From the NCBI GenBank assembly GCA_949486985.1, contig CATBLW010000061.1:1-7134 (forward strand): 7,134 nucleotides of DNA, in the 5' to 3' direction. This document shows positions 1-5,470 of this stretch, in pieces (the stretch's first letter is position 1; every line of letters starts with the position of its first letter). The notes under the pieces were generated by a model that saw nothing but the letters and a program-made list of their open reading frames with translations, searched no databases and had not been told where the DNA came from. The position numbers and the translations under genes were made by a program. The stretch comes from Prochlorococcus marinus str. MIT 9215. GTDB taxonomy: Bacteria > Cyanobacteriota > Cyanobacteriia > PCC-6307 > Cyanobiaceae.

Positions 1-6
1 GATCTG

Positions 7-1458
7 GTGACCACCCAGCTTATCCCTGTGATCCTCTGTGGCGGCACAGGCACCCGCCTCTGGCCACTTTCAAGGGCAAGCTATCCAAAGCAATACTGGG
101 CCCTGGGCGGCAGCGGAGACGAAACACTCTTACAACAAACACAACAGCGTCTGAAAGGCATCAAAGGACTCGATGCCCCCGTGTTGATCTGCAATGAAGA
201 TCATCGCTTCATCGTCGCCGAACAGATGCGGCAGATCAATGTGGAACCCAACGCGATCCTGTTGGAACCGATTGGGCGCAACACCGCTCCAGCCGTCACA
301 GTGGCCGCACTGCAAGCAACTGAACGGGGTGAAGATCCGCTCCTCCTCGTACTGGCAGCAGATCACTTGATTGGCAATGCCAATCAATTCCGTCGTGTTA
401 TCGAAGCCGGTCGGCCCCATGCAGAAGCAGGCCGATTGGTGGCCTTCGGCATCGTGCCGACGTCTCCTGAAACCGGCTATGGATACATCGAAGCCGAAGA
501 GGCACTCGATAGTCATGAACCCAAAGCCGTTCCAATCAAACGTTTTGTCGAAAAACCAGATCGCGCCGCAGCCGAGGAATTCCTTGCAACGGGTCGCTTT
601 ACCTGGAATAGCGGCATGTTTCTGTTCAAGGCCAGCGCCATGCTCAGCGAGCTGGAGCGACTCTGCCCAGAGGTGGTGAGCTGTTGCCGTGCTGCCATCG
701 ATCAAGATCTTCCCGATCTCAACTTCATTCGATTGGAGCGTGAGGCCTTCGCCAAATGTCCCAATGTGGCGATTGATGTTGCCGTCATGGAAAAAACCAA
801 GTTCGGCAGTGTTTTACCGCTTGATGCTGGCTGGAATGACGTCGGCAGCTGGAGTGCCCTTTGGGATACCGGAGAGCGAGACGACAACGGCAACGTGTTG
901 CGAGGTCGCGTGATTGCCGAGGCGGCACGCAATTGCTATCTGCGCAGTGAGCATCGCCTCGTGGTGGGGCTAGGGGTCGAGAACCTTGTGGTGGTTGAAA
1001 CCGACGACGCCGTGCTGATTGCCGATCGCAGCCAGGCTCAGAACGTCAAAAAGATTGTCAACCAACTCGAAGCCTCCGGCAGCTCCGAAGGCAAAGCCCA
1101 CCGCAAGATCTACCGACCCTGGGGGCAGTACACCACCGTTGTGGCAGGCAGGCGCTGGCAGGTAAAACGGATCCAGGTCAATCCAGGCGCAAGCCTTTCC
1201 CTACAGATGCACCATCACCGTGCCGAGCATTGGGTGGTGGTCAAAGGCACCGCTTTGGTTGAGCGTGACGGAGACGAGCAACTGCTGGGTGAGAACCAAA
1301 GCATTTATATCCCTCTGGGCTCCAAACACCGGCTAACCAATCCCGGACGCATGCCGATGGAATTGATTGAAGTTCAAAGTGGTTCCTACCTCGGCGAAGA
1401 CGACATCGTTCGCTTTGAAGACCGCTATGGACGCATCGACAAAGTTTTCACCAACTGA
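7..1458 (+). CDS. manC: Bifunctional mannose-6-phosphate isomerase / mannose-1-phosphate guanylyltransferase (type II PMI-GMP)
   Basis: The enzyme makes GDP-mannose in the cytosol from mannose-1-phosphate and GTP, and its second domain interconverts fructose-6-phosphate and mannose-6-phosphate. The product feeds mannose- and fucose-containing surface glycans. In the 483-residue protein the nucleotidyltransferase comes first: the pyrophosphorylase signature GGTGTRLWPLSR is at 12-23 with PKQ at 27-29, ETGYGYI is at 155-161, the sugar-phosphate motif FVEKP is at 180-184, and DAGWNDVGSW is at 273-282. The C-terminal cupin-type isomerase domain covers about 367-476, with PWG at 371-373, the metal-binding QMHHHRAEHW at 400-409 and EVQSGSYLGEDDIVR at 455-469. 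Length is typical of the fused family. The start is uncertain: GTG at 7 puts the N-terminus where relatives begin, but the two codons before it are open and no ribosome binding site lies inside the window. The gene converges with glmS. Family assignment is firm, and the exact start is not. Confidence 0.95.
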   Translation: MTTQLIPVILCGGTGTRLWPLSRASYPKQYWALGGSGDETLLQQTQQRLKGIKGLDAPVLICNEDHRFIVAEQMRQINVEPNAILLEPIGRNTAPAVTVAALQATERGEDPLLLVLAADHLIGNANQFRRVIEAGRPHAEAGRLVAFGIVPTSPETGYGYIEAEEALDSHEPKAVPIKRFVEKPDRAAAEEFLATGRFTWNSGMFLFKASAMLSELERLCPEVVSCCRAAIDQDLPDLNFIRLEREAFAKCPNVAIDVAVMEKTKFGSVLPLDAGWNDVGSWSALWDTGERDDNGNVLRGRVIAEAARNCYLRSEHRLVVGLGVENLVVVETDDAVLIADRSQAQNVKKIVNQLEASGSSEGKAHRKIYRPWGQYTTVVAGRRWQVKRIQVNPGASLSLQMHHHRAEHWVVVKGTALVERDGDEQLLGENQSIYIPLGSKHRLTNPGRMPMELIEVQSGSYLGEDDIVRFEDRYGRIDKVFTN

Positions 1459-1475
1459 ACGCCCAGAAAACATTT

Positions 1476-1497
1476 GCCCCGTCCATCTGACGCAGGC
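1476..1497 (-). terminator. Possible weak intrinsic terminator of glmS
   Basis: Read on the minus strand, this stretch just after the glmS stop can form a stem of eight pairs with one bulged G and a 5-base loop. One pair is a G-U wobble that would be lost in the plus-strand RNA, so the fold favours the minus direction. It is followed by AAATGTTTT, which is only a poor U-tract. It is the only terminator-like structure I found in the 45-base gap between the convergent manC and glmS genes, and it may be chance. Confidence 0.3.
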
Positions 1498-1503
1498 ATT
1501 GGA

Positions 1504-3453
1504 TTATTCAACGGTGACACTTTTGGCAAGATTGCGTGGCTGATCGACATCAAGCCCTCGATGCGCTGCGATGTGATAGCTGAGCAACTGCATAGGAACA
1601 ACCGTGAGAAGAGGACTAATCCACTCACTCACTTCAGGCACCGGCATCAACGCATCAAAAATGGCCGTATCTGGTCCTTCCGGAGCCACTCCAATCAATT
1701 GGGCATCGCGAGCCTTGGCCTCCTGAGCATTGCTGAGCACCTTCTCAAAAACGACACCAGGCATCGCAATCGAGATCACCGGTACATGCGGATCAAGCAG
1801 GGCGATGGGCCCATGCTTCATCTCTCCAGCGGGATAGCCCTCAGCATGGATATAACTGATCTCTTTCAACTTCAGAGCACCCTCAAGCGCTATTGGATAG
1901 TTGATGCCTCGGCCAAGGAAAATCACATCCTGAGTGTCAGCAAAGCGGTGAGCAAGATCTTCGGCGCGCTGATCATGGAGGTCAACGAGAGAGCGCAACA
2001 GCTTCGGTACGCCTCGCAATTCTTCTTTGAGCGTCTTGATCTCCGCTGCTGAACGCCTTCCGCTTCGGGCAGCAAAGGCCAAAGCCAACGCATAAAAAGC
2101 CAATAACTGTCCCATGAATGTCTTGGTGGCTGCCACTCCCACCTCAATGCCCGCTCCAATATCAAGGATGTGCGTGAGTTGACGCGCCAACGAACTTTCT
2201 GAACGATTGGTGATCCCCAACTCCCGTGGAGCAAAGGATGGATCCCCATGTGCCTGCCGCCGTTCGGCTTCCATTTTGAGAGCGGCAAGGGTGTCGGCCG
2301 TCTCTCCTGACTGGGTCACCCCAACCGTGAGCGTATGGGGTGCCAAGGGTGGTGGTGCATAGCGAAATTCACTCGCATAGAAAACAGTTGCGGGAATTCC
2401 TGCAAATTGCTCCAACAAATAAGCACCCACGAGCGCCGCATGGCGACTGGTGCCACAGGCAAGGATCTGAATCTGCTCAATGTCTGCATAGAAAGCATCA
2501 TCAAAAGGCAAAGCCACTGGTGATTCGACAGGCAGACCCACCGGCAAATGGCGGGCCACCCACAACTCCGCCGTCTCGGGCTGCTCATGGATTTCCTTGA
2601 GCATGAAATGCCGAAAATGGCGCTTGTCCGCTAAATGATCCGTGCCACTCAGCAATGAAGGGCTGCGCTGCTGCCGTGCACCTTGCTGGTCGTAAAGCTC
2701 GATCCCAAGCGGGGTGAGCAAGGCCACTTCCCCATCCTGCATTGGCAAAATGGTGCGGGTAAAACCCGCCAGAGCGGGCGTATCACTGGCACAGAGAAAC
2801 TCACCTTCCCCTAGCCCGATCAACAAAGGCGCTTGCTTACGCGCCACCACAAGAGCGTCAGGAGTCTCTGCCCAGACGACTGCCAAGGCATAAGCCCCTT
2901 TCAACTGAGGCAAAACCGCTTGTACTGCCTCCAGCAACAACGAGCCCGAAGCACTCTTGCCATGTGACTGCAAGGCTTTGATTTCACGAGCAACGAGATG
3001 AGGAATCACCTCCGTATCGGTCTCAGACGTCATCGTGATGCCTTCGGCCTCTAAGGCCTCGCGCAGAGCGCGATGGTTTTCGATAATGCCGTTCTGCACC
3101 ACTGCAATCGCACCAGAAGCATCCCGATGTGGATGGGCATTGCGTTCCTCAGGCTTGCCGTGGGTCGCCCAGCGGGTATGACCAATACCGCAATGACCTG
3201 GCGAGCCCTGCTGTTCAAACAACGTGGTGAGATTCACCAGTTTTCCGCTGGCCCTCAGGCAGCTCAACCGTCCAAGGGCTCCATCAAACGCCCCTCCATC
3301 AACAGCCGCTCCATCAACAGCCCCGCCATCGCCCACGGCTTGAACGGTGGCAAGACCAGCCGAGTCATAACCACGGTATTCAAGCTGCCTTAGACCACCC
3401 AGGAGCAATGGCGCGGCTTCCCTTGAACCGATGACTGCAACGATTCCGCACAT
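1504..3453 (-). CDS. glmS: Glutamine--fructose-6-phosphate aminotransferase (isomerizing), glucosamine-6-phosphate synthase
   Basis: It converts fructose-6-phosphate and glutamine to glucosamine-6-phosphate, the entry step to UDP-GlcNAc for peptidoglycan and lipopolysaccharide. The 649-residue protein begins MCGIV, which fixes the start because Cys2 becomes the N-terminal nucleophile after Met removal. Glutaminase motifs are YRGYDSAG at 26-33, HTRWATHG at 92-99, NGIIEN at 121-126 and SETDTEVI at 143-150. Two SIS sugar-isomerase domains follow, with ACGTS at 332-336, TQSGETADT at 380-388, KEISYIHAE at 530-538 and MKHGP at 545-549. The conserved C-terminus NLAKSVTVE ends at 649, with Lys644 as the expected Schiff-base lysine. 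It is about 40 residues longer than the E. coli enzyme, partly because of a Gly/Ala/Asp-rich pentapeptide repeat at about 39-58. No Shine-Dalgarno is placed normally: seven U residues directly precede the AUG, and they are the tail of a terminator hairpin. There is no sign of the glmS ribozyme in this short leader. Confidence 0.97.
   Translation of the reverse strand: MCGIVAVIGSREAAPLLLGGLRQLEYRGYDSAGLATVQAVGDGGAVDGAAVDGGAFDGALGRLSCLRASGKLVNLTTLFEQQGSPGHCGIGHTRWATHGKPEERNAHPHRDASGAIAVVQNGIIENHRALREALEAEGITMTSETDTEVIPHLVAREIKALQSHGKSASGSLLLEAVQAVLPQLKGAYALAVVWAETPDALVVARKQAPLLIGLGEGEFLCASDTPALAGFTRTILPMQDGEVALLTPLGIELYDQQGARQQRSPSLLSGTDHLADKRHFRHFMLKEIHEQPETAELWVARHLPVGLPVESPVALPFDDAFYADIEQIQILACGTSRHAALVGAYLLEQFAGIPATVFYASEFRYAPPPLAPHTLTVGVTQSGETADTLAALKMEAERRQAHGDPSFAPRELGITNRSESSLARQLTHILDIGAGIEVGVAATKTFMGQLLAFYALALAFAARSGRRSAAEIKTLKEELRGVPKLLRSLVDLHDQRAEDLAHRFADTQDVIFLGRGINYPIALEGALKLKEISYIHAEGYPAGEMKHGPIALLDPHVPVISIAMPGVVFEKVLSNAQEAKARDAQLIGVAPEGPDTAIFDALMPVPEVSEWISPLLTVVPMQLLSYHIAAHRGLDVDQPRNLAKSVTVE
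3281..3340 (-). repeat. Four 15-bp in-frame tandem repeats inside glmS
   Basis: Four consecutive 15-base units (3281-3295, 3296-3310, 3311-3325, 3326-3340) each begin CCATC on the plus strand. The two middle units match at 13 of 15 positions, the first matches the second at 12 of 15, and the last is more diverged (8 of 15 to its neighbour). In the glmS frame they encode, in order, AVGDG, GAVDG, AAVDG and GAFDG at about residues 39-58. The block sits between the early strand ending LATVQ and the conserved segment RLSCLRASGKL. Because the unit is a multiple of three, gain or loss of a copy would keep the frame. E. coli GlmS has only a short turn at this place. Confidence 0.85.
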
Positions 3454-3479
3454 AAAAAAAGCCCGGCACCTGCCGGGCT
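3454..3479 (-). terminator. Strong intrinsic terminator after psaC, abutting the glmS start codon
   Basis: On the minus strand the RNA forms an 8-bp GC-rich stem (GCCCGGC with GCCGGGC, closed by an A-U pair) around the 4-base loop AGGU. Seven uninterrupted U residues follow at 3460-3454, the first being the closing U of the stem. The hairpin starts 57 bases after the psaC stop and should end the psaC transcript. On the plus strand no T-run follows the hairpin, so it works in one direction only. The base after the last U is the A of the glmS AUG (3453), so the terminator also occupies the glmS leader. Confidence 0.9.
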
Positions 3480-3536
3480 GAGCTTATGGGGTCGTTGCCC
3501 AAATGAGACGAAAACTAATGATGCGAGAACTTCAAA

Positions 3537-3782
3537 TCAATATGCCAGTCCCATGCTTCGGGTGGTTTCATCACCCAAATAGACACGAATGCTGAGGAAG
3601 TCAGTAGGGCATGCGGTTTCACATCGCTTGCAACCAACACAATCTTCTGTGCGTGGAGATGAAGCGATCTGACTGGCTTTGCAGCCATCCCAGGGCACCA
3701 TCTCGAGAACATCGAGAGGGCAAGCACGAACGCACTGAGTGCATCCAATGCAGGTGTCGTAGATCTTGACAGCGTGAGACAT
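3537..3782 (-). CDS. psaC: Photosystem I iron-sulfur center subunit PsaC
   Basis: PsaC is the stromal-side subunit of photosystem I. It holds the terminal clusters FA and FB and passes electrons to ferredoxin or flavodoxin. The 81-residue protein has the two expected 4Fe-4S motifs: CIGCTQCVRACP with Cys11, 14, 17 and 21, and CVGCKRCETACP with Cys48, 51, 54 and 58. Cys34 is an extra conserved cysteine of the family. It begins MSHAVKIYDT and ends SMGLAY, the canonical full-length form. I chose the ATG at 3782-3780 because it gives exactly the invariant N-terminus; the frame stays open for 15 more codons to a TTG at 3827, but that extension is not part of known PsaC. Before the ATG only a poor AGG with three-base spacing is seen. 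The gene is transcribed away from acpP and is followed by its own strong terminator. Confidence 0.99.
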   Translation of the reverse strand: MSHAVKIYDTCIGCTQCVRACPLDVLEMVPWDGCKASQIASSPRTEDCVGCKRCETACPTDFLSIRVYLGDETTRSMGLAY

Positions 3783-3919
3783 GAGCCTGGTCCGGAACAA
3801 AAGGCTTGGAAACAACGTAACCGGCAATGCCCCTTCTGAAACAAGAACTCGCCGCTGCCGTCACTGTTGTTAACTCCACACCATCAACTCGTAGGATGAC
3901 TCGTCCCGTCTTCACGGCT
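3783..3919. promoter_or_regulatory. Divergent psaC / acpP intergenic control region
   Basis: This 137-base region must hold the promoters of both the leftward psaC and the rightward acpP-fabF group. On the plus strand the best sigma-70-like guess is TTGTTA (3867-3872) and TAGGAT (3892-3897), with a long 19-base spacer, which would give a 5' leader of about 15 bases for acpP. On the minus strand I found no convincing -10/-35 pair for psaC. Both flanking reading frames run open into this region, but conserved N-termini argue that it is noncoding. The promoter elements are guesses from consensus only. Confidence 0.5.
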
Positions 3920-4162
3920 ATGTCCCAGGAAGCGATCCTCGAGAAAGTCCGTTCGATCGTTGCAGAGCAACTCAGCGTTGACGCCGGCGAAGTGAAGCCG
4001 GAATCCAATTTTCAGAACGACCTTGGTGCCGATTCCCTCGACACTGTGGAACTGGTGATGGCCCTTGAAGAGGCCTTCGACATTGAAATCCCTGACGAAG
4101 CGGCGGAAGGCATCGCCACCGTCGGTGACGCCGTCAAGTACATCGAAGACAAACAAGCCTGA
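3920..4162 (+). CDS. acpP: Acyl carrier protein
   Basis: AcpP carries growing acyl chains on a phosphopantetheine arm during type II fatty acid synthesis in the cytosol. The 80-residue product is acidic and has the carrier motif GADSLDTVELVM at 36-47, with Ser39 as the modification site. The helix-2/helix-3 regions EEAFDIEIPDE (50-60) and TVGDAVKYI (68-76) are standard. The ATG at 3920 gives the usual N-terminus MSQEAILEKV. The frame is open a further 31 codons to an ATG at 3827, but that stretch resembles no carrier protein and lies in the psaC control region. No clear Shine-Dalgarno precedes the chosen ATG. fabF, which uses acyl-ACP as substrate, starts 8 bases after the stop, so the two are almost certainly cotranscribed. 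Confidence 0.98.
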   Translation: MSQEAILEKVRSIVAEQLSVDAGEVKPESNFQNDLGADSLDTVELVMALEEAFDIEIPDEAAEGIATVGDAVKYIEDKQA

Positions 4163-4164
4163 GG
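4161..4164 (+). promoter_or_regulatory. fabF ribosome binding site overlapping the acpP stop codon
   Basis: GAGG overlaps the last two bases of the acpP TGA and is followed by six bases (ATCAAC) before the fabF ATG. It is the only well-spaced Shine-Dalgarno among the starts in this window. Its position means that ribosomes ending acpP uncover or directly reuse it, which supports translational coupling and confirms the fabF start. Confidence 0.75.
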
Positions 4165-4170
4165 ATCAAC

Positions 4171-5418
4171 ATGGTGGAGGGACTCCATCGGGTTGTGGTC
4201 ACCGGTCTCGGCGCAGTCACACCGATTGGCAACAATCTCGATGACTACTTTGACGGGCTTAAATCCGGCCGTAATGGCGTGGCGACCATCAGCCTGTTTG
4301 ATGCTTCCAAGCATGCCTGTCGTTTTGGAGCCGAAGTCAAAGACTTCGATCCAACAGGATTCCTTGAACCGAAGGAATCCAAAAGGTGGGATCGATTCTG
4401 CAAATTCGGAGTCGTTGCCGCCAAACAGGCCATCGCTGATGCCGAACTGAGCATCGATGAAAGCAATGCCTCGCGCGTCGGCGTGATCATTGGTTCTGGT
4501 GTGGGCGGCTTGCTCACCATGGAAACCCAAGCCCATGTCTTAAACGACAAAGGCCCAGGGCGAGTCAGCCCTTTCACGGTGCCGATGATGATCCCGAACA
4601 TGGCCACTGGCCTCACGGCGATTGCCTTGGGTGCCAAAGGGCCGAGCTCAGCCGTGGCAACAGCCTGCGCAGCCGGATCGAATGCCATCGGCGACGCCTT
4701 TCGATTGCTTCAACTCGGCAAAGCAGATGTGATGGTTTGTGGCGGTGCCGAAGCTGGCATCACGCCACTGGGAGTGGCTGGTTTCGCTAGCGCCAAGGCC
4801 TTGTCGTTCCGTAATGACGATCCCACCACTGCGAGCCGCCCCTTTGATGCCGAACGCGACGGCTTCGTCATCGGCGAAGGATCGGGTGTTCTCGTGCTTG
4901 AGACTCTTGAGCACGCCAACAGTCGAGGTGCCACGATCCATGCCGAAATCGTTGGCTACGGCATGACCTGTGATGCACACCACATCACCTCACCAACTCC
5001 AGGTGGGGTCGGTGGTGCTGAAGCCATCCGCCAGGCACTGGCGGATGGAAGGTTGGATGCCAACAGCGTTGACTACATCAATGCCCATGGCACCAGCACC
5101 CCAGCCAACGACAGCAATGAGACAGCCGCCATCAAAAGTGCCCTCGGGGCTAGAGCTCACAACATCCCTGTGAGCTCAACCAAATCGATGACGGGTCATC
5201 TCCTTGGTGGATCTGGGGGCATTGAAGCTGTGGCTTGCGTGCTTGCTCTTAAGCACGGCATGGTTCCGCCAACGATCAATTACACCAATCCAGATCCTGC
5301 CTGTGACCTGGACTATGTCCCCAACACGGCCCGAGAGCAATCCATAAGCGTGGCGCTCTCCAATTCCTTCGGTTTCGGCGGCCACAACGTCTGCCTTGCC
5401 TTCCGCAACATGGATTGA
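4171..5418 (+). CDS. fabF: Beta-ketoacyl-[acyl-carrier-protein] synthase II
   Basis: FabF condenses malonyl-ACP with an acyl-ACP and so elongates fatty acids, including the temperature-sensitive C16 to C18 step in bacteria. The 415-residue protein is a full-length thiolase-fold ketosynthase. The nucleophile Cys166 lies in TACAAGS (164-170), the catalytic histidines are His306 in NAHGTST (304-310) and His343 in TGHLLGG (341-347), Lys338 is in SSTKSM, and the glycine-rich C-terminal motif GFGGHN is at 401-406. The N-terminus RVVVTGLGAVTPIGN (7-21) is typical. FabF is preferred over FabB because of overall length and the HNVCLAF-type ending, which are usual for cyanobacterial KAS II; FabB is an unlikely alternative. 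Its Shine-Dalgarno sits on the acpP stop codon. tkt follows after 52 bases. Confidence 0.97.
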   Translation: MVEGLHRVVVTGLGAVTPIGNNLDDYFDGLKSGRNGVATISLFDASKHACRFGAEVKDFDPTGFLEPKESKRWDRFCKFGVVAAKQAIADAELSIDESNASRVGVIIGSGVGGLLTMETQAHVLNDKGPGRVSPFTVPMMIPNMATGLTAIALGAKGPSSAVATACAAGSNAIGDAFRLLQLGKADVMVCGGAEAGITPLGVAGFASAKALSFRNDDPTTASRPFDAERDGFVIGEGSGVLVLETLEHANSRGATIHAEIVGYGMTCDAHHITSPTPGGVGGAEAIRQALADGRLDANSVDYINAHGTSTPANDSNETAAIKSALGARAHNIPVSSTKSMTGHLLGGSGGIEAVACVLALKHGMVPPTINYTNPDPACDLDYVPNTAREQSISVALSNSFGFGGHNVCLAFRNMD

Positions 5419-5434
5419 GCGGCTCTACCGCCGC
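5419..5434 (+). other. Short GC-rich hairpin directly after the fabF stop
   Basis: GCGGC and GCCGC can pair around a 6-base loop beginning at the first base after the fabF TGA. No U-tract follows, so it is not a standard intrinsic terminator. It could protect the 3' end of an acpP-fabF message or be chance. The remaining 36 bases before tkt contain no Shine-Dalgarno and no convincing promoter. Confidence 0.3.
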
Positions 5435-5470
5435 CATCCTTCAAACTCACTGCTATCTAAACCCAACACC

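Noticed and set aside
130..705. 191-codon minus-strand frame inside manC
   Set aside because: It is in codon register with manC and is explained by codon use of the sense gene. It is cysteine- and histidine-rich in an irregular way and carries no known motif.
1474..2052. 192-codon plus-strand frame over the 3' end of glmS
   Set aside because: It is in codon register with glmS on the opposite strand and has no recognisable domain, while GlmS is intact and well conserved over the same bases.
3281..3340. Gly/Asp repeats in GlmS as an RTX-type calcium-binding motif
   Set aside because: The units are five residues ([G/A]-A-[V/F]-D-G), not the nine-residue GGxGxDxUx of RTX repeats, and the enzyme is cytosolic.
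3454..3536. glmS ribozyme or other riboswitch upstream of glmS
   Set aside because: The 83-base gap is largely taken up by a simple terminator hairpin and is too short for the glmS ribozyme fold; no ribozyme core was recognised.
3783..3827. 15-codon N-terminal extension of PsaC from a TTG
   Set aside because: PsaC is almost invariant and starts at MSHAVKIYDT, which the ATG at 3782 gives exactly.
3827..3919. 31-codon N-terminal extension of AcpP
   Set aside because: Acyl carrier proteins begin at about MSQEAILEK; the extension has no carrier-protein character and lies in the promoter region shared with psaC.
4012..4536. 174-codon minus-strand frame over acpP and fabF
   Set aside because: It crosses two clearly conserved sense genes and their junction, and most of it is in codon register with fabF, so it is a by-product of sense codon use.
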